Assembly (NCBI GenBank): GCA_017311315.1
Contig: CM029660.1
Span: 30,699,410 to 30,763,409 of the forward strand
Direction of reading: 5' to 3'
Source of the DNA: Dendrocalamus latiflorus
Taxonomy: Eukaryota > Streptophyta > Magnoliopsida > Poales > Poaceae
Length of the DNA stretch: 64,000 bases
Of this stretch, positions 10,681 to 23,309 are shown piece after piece (within the stretch, counting starts at the first letter, position 1; each line of letters begins with the position of its first letter). Both the position numbers and the translations under genes were made by a program. The notes under the pieces were generated by a model that was not told where the DNA came from, ran no database searches, and worked only from the letters and a program-made list of their open reading frames with translations.

Positions 10681-12597
10681 GAATGAGCAGAGGAGAATGC
10701 ACCACACATGGGGCGTTCCCTCCATTGAGTATACTAGCAGCATAAGCGCGACGCTACGCCGCACTAGCTACCGTGTAGACCAAAGTAAAAGCGACAACAA
10801 TTCGCGGGAAGTTTTTTTAAAAAAAATTGAGGACACATGCATGATTTCGAAAAAATCGAAGGCCTTTTTCACAAAAAACCGAGGATCTATACGTAACTAA
10901 ACAGGGATCCATACGTAATTTTGGAAAACTACGGAGTGCTATGCTGCAAAGGATACGTAATTTCGGTGAAGTGGAGGGGTGTTTTCGGGAAAAAAAACCT
11001 GGCAGGAACCTTTTTGCAGGAACCGAGGACTTTTACACGATTTCAAAACATATAGAGGCCTTTTCGCAAGGATGACATGGCACGCTGGGAGGCCGGAGTT
11101 CCCCGGCTTTGTTTTAGTGATGATATAGTGTCCAGGGTACAGCCAATCAAGTCGTGTTCTTAGGATTACAACAGATCCTAACTAATTTGGTTAAGGATAA
11201 TTACATGTCAAATATGCACAGCTAATTGCGGCAGGCGATAATCACGTATATTCATACGTTATCAGACTCAAAACAACGTGATTTATTTCCGTACGTAAAT
11301 ACCATGAGTTGAATGACATGAAGTTTTCTAGAGAACTCTGTAGAATTATTCGAGGTTCCATCTTTCTAAGTACGTGCACAAATAGTACATCGTTTGGAAC
11401 AAGCTTTCTCTCATGTGCTGCCAACGCTATACCAAAGTTTATATTCGATCTGAACAACTGTATTGGAACATGGCGAAAAGAAAAAAATATCTTTTCCATT
11501 TTTCCTCGAAGGAACATGCAACAAAATGCTCGAACCCGCTAAGTCAAAAAGTTCAGGATTCAGCAAATCGCAAAGCCTCTAATGTTCAAGATGAATGTTC
11601 CCGAAGAATTCACATTTTCCAAAGTAGATTTGATTCTTTGTATAGCCCGTTCAAAAAACAATTATCGAGTTTTTTTCAATTTATAATATATCTCAGACGA
11701 ATAAGCAAGATAGCTTCTTCTCTTCTATTTTGAAACAGCTTATCTGTTTATCGGTTTTCAAATTGTTCACACAAACACTCATGTTAAGACAAAAATTATA
11801 AATTATAATCATAAGTACACACCCAATGTTATGAAAAAGATGTAGAAGGGAAACAAGATCCCGCATAATGCAATGGTGTGATGTGGCTGAAAGTCATCTC
11901 AAAAAAATTTCGTGAGCTTCCCTAGCTTTGCAAATTAGACCAGAACAAACAAATGACCGCTGTCTATGTGCTCGCGTGGATGCTTCAGACCAGAAGGCAG
12001 AAGCTAATTGTAGTTTTGCAGCCAGAAGCTAATGGTAATTTTGCATAAAACCTGCCAGTCAGAAAGCTAGTCCATAACACGATTCAAAGGGGGAAAAACT
12101 CTGAAGAAATGCTCAATGCAGTGCAGATCCAAAGGACTGACGGAGCTTTACAAGCTTTCTATAAGTTTCTCTTCAAGATCGTTTCATGAACATCAACACT
12201 AATATACTGCAATATTCTTACAGAACAACGATAACAAGAGCAATAGTAAGATGCTGAAACAATGATTGGTAAAAAAGATGTAGTTTTTCCCGATAATTAG
12301 ATTAGATCATATGAGACAAATAGAAATTACAGGGAAATAATAACGCACTCCCTTCCCTATATATACTGTTAGTATGCACCTTAACGGCCTGCCTAGAACC
12401 AATGTCCAGGATCCCCCTTCTAATATACACTCGAATAATATACACAGCATATGTACATTCTCTCACCAAACGGCGGAGAAGAAACAGCAAATAAGGTAAA
12501 TCTCGGGGGAACTTACATACGTGAAAGCTTGCTCAGAGTAGCCATTAGACATCTTGCCTCCGTTATGTACACAAAATTCTCAATTGCTGTAGACAAG
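10681..12597. other. Gene-free stretch; possible old LTR and gene 3' region
   Basis: The first 400 bases probably contain the decayed 5' LTR of the minus-strand Copia element. The part near 12600 is downstream of the TMEM53-like gene and may include its 3' untranslated region. No coding sequence is supported. Confidence 0.4.
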
Positions 12598-15500
12598 CTA
12601 TAGTCTTGAACGTCGCAAGTACTTGATGGGATTGAACGGACCGAGTTGCCGTGCAGAAGCCAACGTTGGCCGTCCATTTGGGGACACTGTTGGCTTGATG
12701 TCCCATCCTTCAACATTTTTTGGGACACAAACATCGAATAGAATTTGCCCAAGGACTCCTTGAGGCTCCATGCTGGGTGGATGGGATAGTTGCCGCCTCT
12801 GCTCCTCAATCAGAGAATCTGGTTCCCTAGATTCATTATGGTCCTTCGAACTTGGCAAGAAGAAGTGGTCGCTGGGGCTGTTGGCTACACTCCTTAGGCT
12901 CTCATTTGAATTGGCAGCTGCTTTGTGTAGACTGCACACAGAGTGGGCTAGCTTGTAATCCTGATCACCTGTGGCACTCGCGCCATTCAGCTGGTTTCTG
13001 TGGCAGAAGGTAACAAGAGCTTTCTTCAGCATATCATTTACAGCACTTCTGTATTCAGCATCGTGCGACTTGTAATGGCCTGCAGTTCATCAGGGAAAGT
13101 TATCTGGTTGTCAATTAAATTTGAGATGATATCAGATGGTACATAAGAAAATATTAAAACTTTACGCGGATGGTACCCACATAAATATCTGCATATCTGT
13201 AACAGCTATAGACTACATGTAGGTTGCAAGGTTGTACCCTGATTCCTGAGATTATGGTGTGACCATCCTCATTTCAAGGGTATAAATGTGCAAACAGCAC
13301 ATATCAAATACTTGAGCTTAGCACTGTGTTCTTTGATAAATTATAAATTCCAAAATACTGCAGAGTCATCCCCATACATGAAAAATGCCGTTAAACAAGA
13401 CAATGCAAATAATTAATTCATTATCTTCAACTGTGAGTTGCTGTACGACATAGACTTACGGGACATGTATTTGTCTTCATATCAGTCAAATCAATCTTAT
13501 TGACAATTCAATATATGATATTTGAAATGAAAGCAGCTACAATTTTTATCATGCAAATTCCAAATTTCTAATAATATATTTTACATTCTGAGCTAGTAAT
13601 CAGTAATCCTATGAAATATAACTTGATAGTGAAGATGAAACAAGAACATACCAACATGATGGGAATCACTCCACTTAATAACTTTAACATCAGTGCCTAG
13701 TTCAACCAGACGTCTGGCAAAACCACAGACAATGTGGCATGGAGCAAGATCATCATCTTCCGAGCAAAATATAAGAACCGGACCCAACCCCTGCATGAAC
13801 AGTACATAAAAATATTCGGTGTCACTAGTGAAGATGATATGCAAAAATCATATAGACAAAACTGTACTTACTGCTGATGAGTATAGTGTGTGCCAGTACT
13901 CTGCACGCTGGGCTTCAATTCTGCTCGGGAAGAGAGTATCCATTCCAGATGCCAGGGCCTTTGCCATCCATGAAAGTAACATGGATGGTTGAGATGAATT
14001 GCCAATCACAGGATTTTGGAGAAACTGGGTGCCCACATCACTGACAAAATCTACTGGACCAGAGTCATAAATTTGCCCACAGATGCAGTTTCTCACTAAC
14101 TGGTAATCCTTTTGCATAATGGAAAATTTGTGTCAACAAAGTCTTAACATGTTTGCCAAGAAATTCACAGATGTATGGTGGATCGTACATACAACAAGAT
14201 ATGTCCAAGTGAAATAGATCGAATATATGCGGCAGAAAATATGCCTAAGTCACAACATAATGATGACGACGACAACACTGAGGACTGACACATACGATGA
14301 TGATAAGGGACTTTAAAAAATCAATATAGAATTAACTACCAAATCATATAAATAATGGATTGCCACAACATAGAACTGAAATGGGTGAATTCCTTATATG
14401 CCACCGAAAGTTTGCATCGTCCCTTATAGGCCACTCATTGTCTCATTGATATATAGGCAAATGACACAATCGAGGATTTCGCAAAATTCCAGTAGCATGT
14501 AAGGAATTAATCCAACTAAATACTCCCTCCAGTTACAAAAACATGTGGTTTTTGACATCAACATGGTCGTTTTGACCACTAATTTCTATTGTAATATATT
14601 TATAAAACTCAATAAAATTATAATATTATGAAGGTACTTTTGGAAACAAAACTACAAATATAATTTTCATGTATCCAATCTAAATATTTAAAAAGATATC
14701 GATACCCGAAGTTTCGAAAGTTTGACTGCATGTATCCCGAAACGACATGTTTTTGTGACTGGATGGAGTATAAAAATACAGCCTAGCAGTACACCAGTAC
14801 TAATATGTATGATACACATTTGCTAAAAGTTTCCACATATCAATTGCCAGAACAATTAATTAACGTTTTTTTAATATGTTTCCATTATACTTGTAATGGA
14901 TATAGAAATGTATGTGCAACTTTCAAGACAAGTGAAAAGAATGAAATAGCTTACCATGGTTGCATCTCCTTCACATTTTCCATCTAGCAACTGGAAAAGC
15001 CAAGCAAATTCAGTCATTTCAACTGTGAAAAAAGGGTGAAACAAAAGTAAAATGGCGCCTAATACTAGTCAAATGATAGTAATAAGAAATGTAGTGATCA
15101 TGCATGCACCTGAATAACCTTGTGCATGCATCCCTTTGAGCCACCAGAAAAAGAAGCAAGAACAGTTGGCAATGGCTTTGCTTTCAATTCCTGAAACACC
15201 AGAATTTCACATAATTTCAGAGTAAAATCATATATATATATTCAAAAAGCAACCAAGTAGAACGACGGTCAACATGAGTCCCATTTCCCAAAAACCAATC
15301 CTCCAACAATACCAAAAGTACATCAAATTACAACATAACTCGGTTCCTGATCAGCAATAAGATTATGTTGAGATGGTCACTTGGATGGAAAGTATAAAGC
15401 AATGGAAAGGAATAACCGAATAAGATCCAATTTATAAATTGTAATGTGTTAATTCTCAGAGGACTATTACACCGTGTAATAAATTTACATCTGTAGATTT

Positions 15501-17972
15501 TCTGTTTATATAACACATAAATAACTAACAAGGAGTCAAAGAGAAGCATTCCCATGAGTATCACACAACAGTGCTAGTCCAAAACAAGCTAAATACCAGT
15601 GTTATCTGACCCAGACCGGCCATTGACCCGGTAAAGATCCCGGGTCAGTGGGTCACCGGGTCGGACCGCATGTTTTATTTATAATATTTTTAGTGTGTAT
15701 ATCATTAAAAATGCATATGTAGACATGATTTTAGTTTTCTATGAAATATATAGTTTAATTGCATCCAAAAACAACAACACAATCCCTAATTTCATTAAAC
15801 ATATTCTGGTATTATGTATAGATGGTTGCAGGCTAATCCTTTGTCTCCATTATATATGCTGGTCTTAACAAAAATAACACAACCCACTATTAGGCATGGT
15901 TGGCTAGCATGGCTAATATTCATGTTGTGTCAGGAGGTCTGAGGTTCAAAGGCCGGCGGACACAATTTTTATCTATTTTACTCAGCACAGTGAGAGGAGC
16001 TTGGGCCAGCACAGTTCAACCGAACCGGTTCATATAAAAACCCACCGGTTCGACCTGATTTATACCGATTTAAAGCGGGCCAATTGCTCAAGCATTTCAA
16101 CAGCGTGGACTGGACTGGACAAAGCCCTGGGTCCAGTTTTTTCCGGTCAAACCACCCGTCCGGTCTGGGTTTTATAACACTGCTAAATACAGTAATGTCA
16201 CTAGCCAAAACATCAAGGAACATACAATTTGATTTTTTTTTCCCCTTTCAAACAATAATGTATTAATACTTACTCCCTCTATTGAGAAATATAAGGCTTG
16301 CATGTAAATTTAATGAGGTGTTTCCTATGCATTTATTTATTACCACCCACATAAAAGTATTCTATCTCATCTTTTCAAGACAATTATGACAGGTATCTAA
16401 GTCATTTTCTCTTATACCTTTCTTAATTTCACCGCCACGTCAATCCTTGTGCAAAGTCAAAATACACTTTATATGTCTCAATGGAGGGAGTACTACACAA
16501 TATTGTATTTGTAGAGTACAATGACTAAGAGAAATATACACTAACCTTCACCAACTCACTAATAACACCAGATGCCAGTGATGCTGCTTTCTCAGAGAGA
16601 TACCTGGAAGAAGGAAAGAATTGGTATAATGATATCATCAGATGTACAAAGGAACCTAAGGGTGCAGAGGACCCCATCTGAAATTTTACATTTTAACCCT
16701 TCAAGTACAAGATATTTGAAGTATGGTGCAAAAAAAGGACTCCATTACTAGCGTAAGAAAGAACCCCACTCAAATGTCATTCTAGGTAAAGGACCCTGTT
16801 GAATAAAGACTCTAGTTCCGCCAGTGAATAAAATGGTGCTGATGAAGACTCTACCATCCACATGGCATACTATTTACTAATTTTATTATTCCATAATAAT
16901 TACTCCATTGTGTCTAGATTAACTATATCAATGTGACAATGACTATAAAGCTCTCCAGCTGCCCAAACTTTGTTCAACAAACAAAATATTGGATGGACCT
17001 CACCTCATAGAACAACCTAAAAAATCTAAAAAGATTGAATCAATTCAAATATTGTTTTAGCTTCTATTACTATTTCAATGCACACCAAGGTAAAACAAAA
17101 TTGAATATCGATGTGAAGAACTTACAATTGAAGCTAGACAAAAACATTAAAACCTAATGGAAGAAGGGATTAAAGTTTCAAAACATTCTCTGTTGATACA
17201 ATTCATTTTAGTTCCCAATAATAATCCCTAAAATCGTGCCAACCTTGATTGCGCAAAGATCCAGTTATCACAATGCAAACCTTTCACAATCATCCAATCA
17301 ATAGCTTAACCAACACAGCCAAGCCTAATCAAACTCCATGCAAGCACACTATCAAACCACCTATTTGCGGCACTTACCTAGCTAATTCTACCCAGTGGCT
17401 AACAAGGCAAAAATATAAACCATAAAAGAGTAAAAATTGCACAATTTCATCAATTCTAAAACTACATTACAACTAGTTAACACGCAGTGATAAAATCCTC
17501 CAAGAAGGGAGTGACCGATTCAACACTACTCACGCAACTAGTCAACTCCCCGGAGAATGTCATAAACAGTTAAACCTAAAGCCTCCCCCCTCATGCTTTC
17601 AATAGACACAGAACTAGCGAGCAATCTCTAAAATTGAACCTAACCGCGGCAATAATTCACTCCATGAGCAAACACAGAAGTTTCAGAGCCACAAACGGCA
17701 ACTTCCACAAGCCCAGGCGAGCAAGAGGGCTCCCGAATCAGAAGCAAGTAGTAGGAGTGAGCGAGAGGGAGGGGGAGCGGCACTCACAGCGCGACGAGGT
17801 CGGCGTGGCAGACGAGGCAGCGCCATCCGAGCGAGGCGTAGAGCTCCACGAACGGCCGCAGCTGCGCCTCGTCGCTCCACACCCACGCGAACACCACCAC
17901 GACGCCCCTCGCCTCCGCCGCCGACGACGGCGCGGGCGCCCAGTAGAAGCGGCCGCCGCAGCCGGGCCACAT
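12598..17972 (-). CDS. TMEM53/DUF829 family protein, seven exons (405 aa)
   Basis: Exons in gene order: 17972-17788, 16603-16546, 15190-15110, 14990-14955, 14108-13872, 13790-13652, 13079-12598. All introns are GT-AG and phases agree across every junction (1218 bases). The protein opens MWPGCGGRFYWAP, then VVVVFAWVWSDEAQLRPFVELY, the plant TMEM53-like start. It is an alpha/beta-hydrolase-like fold: a nucleophile-type turn ASFSGGSKG (Ser96), an acidic turn CSEDDDLAP (Asp211-213) and SDSHHVGHY (His244/247) match the expected Ser, Asp, His order. The last exon adds a tail of about 140 residues ending FNPIKYLRRSRL, a conserved-looking plant extension. Family members are mostly nuclear-envelope or membrane-associated; substrate unknown. 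Introns hold three miniature transposons. No homologue with direct biochemistry is assumed. Confidence 0.9.
14523..14768. mobile_element. Stowaway-like MITE in an intron of the TMEM53-like gene
   Basis: Ends CTCCCTCCAGTTACAAAAAC and, inverted, CTCCATCCAGTCACAAAAAC, flanked by TA on both sides. Length 246 bp, A/T-rich, no coding capacity. Confidence 0.85.
15597..16182. mobile_element. Non-autonomous hAT element in an intron of the TMEM53-like gene
   Basis: 586 bp. The left end CAGTGTTATCTGACCCAGAC and the inverted right end CAGTGTTATAAAACCCAGAC match well. An exact 8-bp target duplication CTAAATAC flanks it (15589-15596 and 16183-16190). Eight-base duplications plus CAGTG ends are typical of the hAT superfamily. 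No transposase is encoded. Confidence 0.9.
16273..16490. mobile_element. Stowaway-like MITE in an intron of the TMEM53-like gene
   Basis: Ends CTCCCTCTATTGAGAAATAT and, inverted, CTCCCTCCATTGAGACATAT, flanked by TA. 218 bp, no coding capacity. It lies just upstream (in gene order) of no more than 60 bases from exon 2's downstream donor. Confidence 0.85.
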
Positions 17973-20053
17973 GGCCAACGCTGCTCTCCCAGGAAGGAAG
18001 CCAAGGCGGGCAATCGACGCAGGAGAGAGGCGAACAAGGGTTTGTGCTGCTGCCTCGCTTGCTTGGTTTTGGAGATGGGATGGGAGGAGAGGAGAGGAGA
18101 CGGGAGGTGGGTCGCTTCAGCGTTTGGTTCGTCGCGGATTTTCCTTTTTCCTCTTAATTCTAGTGGATTTTCTCCTTTGCCTTTTTTTTTTAGGTTTGTG
18201 TGCGAGTACGAGAGTGGTTTTTTTGCCGCAATTAATAATGTCCATGGTGAGTGTTCATAGCTGATCTTTTTAGATAAATATCTATTTTTTTAGTCTGTAG
18301 TTTATAATTTATTGTAATACCTGAGCCGAATTTGGCCCAGTCCAGCCCACATGTTGCCCTATAAGAGAGGGGGAAGCCAGGTGGCCTCCCTGTGCTCACC
18401 TGCGTATTGCCGCTCCCCCTTGTGCCTGCTACCATCGCTCGCGTAGCCATCAGCGCCACCGCTGCCAGCCCCCGGCACCGTTGCTCGTCACCCCCGGCAG
18501 CTGCCGCTGCTTCACCTTGCTACGTCGCCCCGGCTCCATCAAACCATGCGTCGCTTTCAGATCGACACTGCCCTCACGTGCATGCCGTTGTCGCCAGCCA
18601 CCAGCGCCACCGCTCCTCTGGCCATGCTCATCGCCTCGTCGCCGGCTACCAGCATCGCTCCATGCATCTGCATGCAAATGATGTCGCCACCGTCGCCTTG
18701 CCTCCCCGCCCTGGCTGCTGCCGCTGCTCCACGAGAGTGAAGGGTCGGTTGGTTGGGAGGTGAAGGGGAGAGGCCTCCGGTTGAGGAGGGGAGGCGACAA
18801 GAGTGAGCCAGCTGACCGGAGAGAAGAGCAGGGGCGCGGCTAAGCGAGGAGAAGACAAGAGCCAGGAGCCGGCCGACTGCGTGGAGGAAGGAGGAGAGCC
18901 GGTTGTGGGGGAAGAAGGGAAGGACGCCACCCGTGAGAAAGGGGACGCGGGAGTCGCCGGCCGACAAAGGAAAAAAAGTGAAGAAAAGGAAGAGGGGAAG
19001 AACCGAGGAAAGAGCCGACGACGCTGGAAGGAAAAAAGAAAAGAAGAGGAAAGCGAGCGCCGACCGGCTGGGAAGAAAAAAGAAGAAAGAGAAGAAAAGA
19101 GGGAAGGAACAAAAAGAAGAAAAAAAAAGAGAAAGTCTGACCTGCTGCCAGATCTGTCAGATCCGACCAAGGAAAGGAAGATAGTACCCTGCTCCAGTTG
19201 TTTGGAGCCAGGATAACGCCTCGAAAACCCTTCTCTCTGCTTATTTACTGAGTCGTGCATAAGTAATATGCCGATAGTTAGAATCGATGCATGTGACCAT
19301 TTAGATATCGGTTATTAGAATGAATGCCTGAACGGCGAAATTGGCGCTGCCACTGTTGATCTGGTTGATTCATGACAGGAAAGGGGAGGAGAGAATAAAT
19401 TAAGGTTAAGTAGTATAATTAATTGAAGAGAGATTAAGTGTGTAGGATTTGATCTGCGAGTATAAATGATGAAGTCACTAATTTTATAGACTGGTTAAGC
19501 ATCAGGATAATGAGAAGTTGCCCAATGGGACAGGGTTTGATTATGTCAGGTTGGGCGTTAGAGCAATGTCATTTGCTCGTATATGAATATATTGCATTAG
19601 CAATGAATTGAAATAGTTAATGCTTATTCATGTGGTGGTCCACGCACCGTCTGTCAGGTTAACAGGCAAGTGCATGGTAGAACAGTAAACTATGATGAAT
19701 GTTTGTTATTCGTGTTTCTATGCCATGATTTACAGTATTTATGAGATGATGCATGTGATTATGTGCTAATCATACCTTGATGAGTACCGTTTATGATTAG
19801 ACATCCACATCTGAAGTATATTGCATCATGCAAAATGCATAAAAGCCAGGTCGGTAAGAAAGTTTTATGATTAGTTCGGAGTACTCTTAAATAATACCTA
19901 CAAAGGTAGGCACCTCCACGGGATGGAGGAAGAGGGTGACATCGACGGATGTACCCTCCGCTATACTGGTATAAACTACAGTTACAGATGTATTACAGAT
20001 ACATTGTATGGTACTGCATTGTATGAAAGTGATAGAGAAAGTGATACTGCATT
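17973..20053. other. Promoter region of the TMEM53-like gene, then LTR-like G/C-rich block
   Basis: The first 300 bases are the upstream region of the TMEM53-like gene. From 18313 (TGTAATACCTGAG) begins a block with a TATA-like CCTATAAGAG near 18360, a G/C-rich leader to about 18800, then a G/A-rich tract (18900-19140). This resembles a solo LTR of a large Gypsy element, but a matching CA end and target duplication were not found. Open frames in it are shadows of base composition. Confidence 0.4.
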
Positions 20054-21096
20054 TCTTGGTACGCCGGGTTCAGGAAAAGGGCCGGCACGAAGTACCCATC
20101 CGTCCTCATCACCAGCCACGGCGCCCGGTGGAGGAACAGCCGGTCGTCGTCGCAGTAGATGAGCTTGTCATGGTAGGTACAAGCATGGTCGAGGTCCACG
20201 AAGACGTAAGGGAGCTCGGACACGGACGCAGCCCGGCTGTTCTGCACCAAGTTCCTGTAGCTCCCGGCACTTCGCCGGTCAAGCTTTCAATGTTCCTGAG
20301 GGGGAAGTCCGGCGGCAGCAGCCACGACGTCTCCTTGAACGGTTCGCAGAAGAGGTCAGTCAACGACGTCCCCCTGTCGACAAGCAACACCCGATCGGTG
20401 AACATGGCGTAGAGGAACGCCGAGGCCATGGCCAGTATCCTGTTCCTTATGGTTGAGGCATGATCGTTATTCGTTCGTCCAACGCCGGGACGAGCAGGCT
20501 GCCGAGAAGCCTGCCTTCCTTGGATTCTGCAAGCGCACACGTACAATAGCATGAAGGAAAATTAGTGCCTCTACTCCCTAATTTTTCCTCTCCAACAGCA
20601 TGAAGGAAAATGGCACTGTGGTCTTGACAACATGTACAAACCAATCCATAATTAACAACATGCACCATCACGAGAAATGCATTATCTGTCATGGTAAATA
20701 AATCGCCTTTCAGTTCAATGTCAGTTCTTCTCACCATCGAAATCGTTCTAAATCGTGGTACATGCAAGATTGAACACGACATCACGCGACGGCAGAGGAA
20801 GATAAATTAAAAAGGGCGTATATTTAGTACGCACCTTGCCCTGTGTACGTCCTCGCCGATGCCCAGCCGGACGCCGACGGCAACGGCCAGTCGCGCCGGC
20901 TAACCATGATCACCAGGAGCGGCAAGGCGACGAGGCAAATCGCAAGAGAAGTTATCTTCTTCCTCGCGGCTCATGGCTTCTCGTCCTCCTCCCCGGGCGC
21001 GGGCTCGGCGCGGTGAGCAGCCTTCTCCACGGCGCCCGAGCATTGCTGCGACGGCCGCTTGCTTATGCCAATGCCAACACCTCTCTCCAAGCCCGT
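20054..21096 (-). pseudogene. GT37 xyloglucan fucosyltransferase pseudogene
   Basis: Two-exon remnant closely related to the intact gene at 37033-38900. Exon 1 (21096-20835) still reads GLERG, GISKRPSQQ and the membrane anchor ITSLAICLVALPLLVIMV, and keeps its donor site. Its ATG is ACG (21096-21094), and a TGA stop lies at 20973-20971. Exon 2 begins at 20526 with SKEGRLLGSLLVPALDER, then jumps to ILAMASAFLYAMFTDRVLLV, so about 70 codons are deleted. A frameshift near 20262 follows GEVP, where the frame changes to NSRAASVSELPYVFVDLD. Similarity stops after LFLNPAYQE (20054), losing the C-terminal half with the nucleotide-sugar site. At least five independent lesions make function impossible. 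Confidence 0.92.
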
Positions 21097-21444
21097 TATG
21101 ATCTGGTGGATGATGCGCTCTTCTCGGGGTCAGAGATCTCATTCTAAAACAAGATATCGAGAAATAGGGAAGGCTTCTATTATTTGGAAGCGAACTTAAA
21201 AATAAAAAATAATGTGACAATAAAAGGAAAAAAACGAAATAGCAGAGGAAATGTATCACGCATACACGCTGTTACGCATCAATGCCTTTTGTTGTCTTGG
21301 CCACACTGCCTATTTTGTAGTCAGCACGTTCCATTGGTTTGGATAGAGTCACCTATATTTACTCCACGTGATTGCAAATATAAATTGTATTAGAATCGAT
21401 CCATCCAAACATAGGTTTGACCTTCAATATAGTATGCCGAAATG

Positions 21445-21650
21445 AGACACCATGGTGATTAGGCACCATGATTTCAAATACGTAAATTCAATTCAAATTC
21501 GGATGTATTTTTCAAAAATTTTAGTTTTAGGGTATAAACCCTTCTATAACAATTGAAATGAGATGCATACCTTTAAATTACACTTGAATAAAAACAATTG
21601 AAATGAGATGCATACCTTTAAAATACACTTGAATAAAAACAATTGTATGC
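21445..21650. repeat. Left half of the GACACCAT MITE family
   Basis: Shares GACACCATGGTG, GGCACCATGATTTCAAATAC and the following 120 bases with 22366 onward, but has no matching right end. It also contains a short internal duplication of AATTGAAATGAGATGCATAC (near 21551 and 21597). Confidence 0.65.
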
Positions 21651-21763
21651 CATCCATATCTGACTTGTTTGTTTTTCAGCGGGTTTGGGTTTTTGCCTAA
21701 GCTACATTAGTTTTTATTGAAATTGTATCTCATGTTAATTCAGATATACACACACACATACAC

Positions 21764-22046
21764 GAGAAATTTCGATATTTGACACTGAATATGTGCGTCT
21801 CTCAACTTTTAACCCCCAATTCGCACGCCTTTTAAAATTTAACCCTGTCACTGCGAATTCTTTTGATTCAAGGGATTCTCCTCATTTTCTCTCCTTTTAT
21901 ATTTTGACACTTGTCACTGCGAAAATGAGGATAATCCCTTGAATCAAAAGAATTCGCAGTGACAGGGTTAAATTTCCAAAGGCGTGCGAATTGAGGGTTA
22001 AAAGTTGAGAGGCGCACGTATTCAGTGTCAAATATCGAAATTTCTC
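21764..22046. mobile_element. Fold-back (hairpin) element
   Basis: Two inverted arms of about 125 bases (21764-21888 and 21922-22046) start GAGAAATTTCGATATTTGAC and pair almost perfectly around a loop of about 33 bases. If transcribed it would make a long hairpin RNA. No coding capacity. Confidence 0.85.
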
Positions 22047-22072
22047 CACATACACACGTGTGTATGTGTATG

Positions 22073-22106
22073 TGTGTTGGCCCATATGTGTATGTGTGTT
22101 GGCCCA
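22073..22106. repeat. Short tandem duplication
   Basis: TATGTGTGTTGGCCCA occurs twice in direct succession beside the fold-back element, extending a TG-rich microsatellite. Confidence 0.7.
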
Positions 22107-22365
22107 TCACACGTGAAAGTTGCAAGGCCTGTTTTTTTTAACTTTGGTTTATGACGTTTGAGTTGTTCGTGAGAGAGAGTACGGAGTAACAAAAACTCAC
22201 GTGTAGTTTTGATTGATATAAATAAAGTCAATATAGTGTGTACTATAATCAACTTGTAGACCCTAACTTGAAAAGGCACTCCATTTAAAAATTAGTTACT
22301 GTAAAAAAGACGAAAACAAATTTTAAAAACTAAAAAAAGAGACTATATATAGGACACTGAAATGG

Positions 22366-22737
22366 GACACCATAGTGCATGGGCACCATGATTTCAAATA
22401 CATGAATTCAACCCAAATTAGGGTATATTTTTTGAAAATTTCAGTTTCAGGGTATATATCCATCTATAAACACTCAAATGGGTCGTATACCTTTGAAAAA
22501 AATATAGTCGAATTCAATGTTTTGAACAATTTTAAATAACATGATTTCCTAATTTATATATATAATCAACACAAACCTACAATCAAACTATCACAAACAA
22601 AGCAACTACAATTCGAATTTTAGTTCAAACTTGTTTGAACTAGCTAAACTCGATATCCATTAAATTTTAAAATTTTCACACATAATACATAGGGAAAACA
22701 ACTATTTTAGACCATGGTGCCCATGCACCATGGTGTC
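22366..22737. mobile_element. MITE with 25-bp inverted ends
   Basis: The left end GACACCATAGTGCATGGGCA and the inverted right end GACACCATGGTGCATGGGCA are near identical over 25 bases. Length 372 bp, no coding capacity. Target duplication not clear. Confidence 0.75.
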
Positions 22738-23063
22738 TTAGTTAATTATAATATATATTCCATACTTCTAGATTACATACTCTTACTTATTATATGCAAC
22801 TTAAATGATGTTATACATTTTTATCCTTTTACATATACTATAATAATAATAATTATAAGATACTGTAAAGTGAGTTCTATGAAAAATTTCATCAAAATCC
22901 ACTTTTTATAGCATAATTTGTGCATGTACTCCTTTTATATATGAAAAAGGATATGTATAAAAAATAAAGGACGTTGATGAAAAATTTTCAACTAAATCGC
23001 ATTAGAGTATTTTAGAATTAGTATTTATATATACTAAAAGTGATAAATAAGTACAACATATTT

Positions 23064-23309
23064 TGTTGTGGCTACAGACCAAACAGAGAGAGAGATGGTA
23101 GTGGAGAGTAATGAAGATAAGTGTAATGGCCTGGGTCCTCCCCATGGCTTACCGCCATATATATATGCACATGAGGAGCGCTTTTACAATAGTGCCCTTA
23201 CATTGGAGTGTCCCTTTAGGGGTGCTTATGTCCTTACACATGGCCTATTCTGGGCCTTGTAATCTCCTGCCAGGCCTGCTGGGTTTAGGCGGGGGCCACC
23301 CCTACGACA
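23064..23309 (-). repeat. LTR (3' LTR in element orientation)
   Basis: Starts TGTTGTGGCTACAGACC and ends CCCCTACGACA on the plus strand. Preceded by target duplication TATTT. Confidence 0.93.

Larger units (their letters stand above)
21097..23063. other. Gene-free, MITE-rich stretch
   Basis: No coding sequence. Holds a fold-back element (21764-22046), a MITE (22366-22737) and a half copy of that MITE (from about 21445). The rest is A/T-rich. Confidence 0.6.

Noticed and set aside
11242..11733. Overlapping 77-106-aa frames on both strands
   Set aside because: No domain, no splice or promoter context; likely chance frames in retrotransposon debris.
18646..19260. A 204-aa Ser/Phe-rich frame and opposing Lys/Glu-rich frames
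   Set aside because: Caused by a G/A-rich low-complexity tract.
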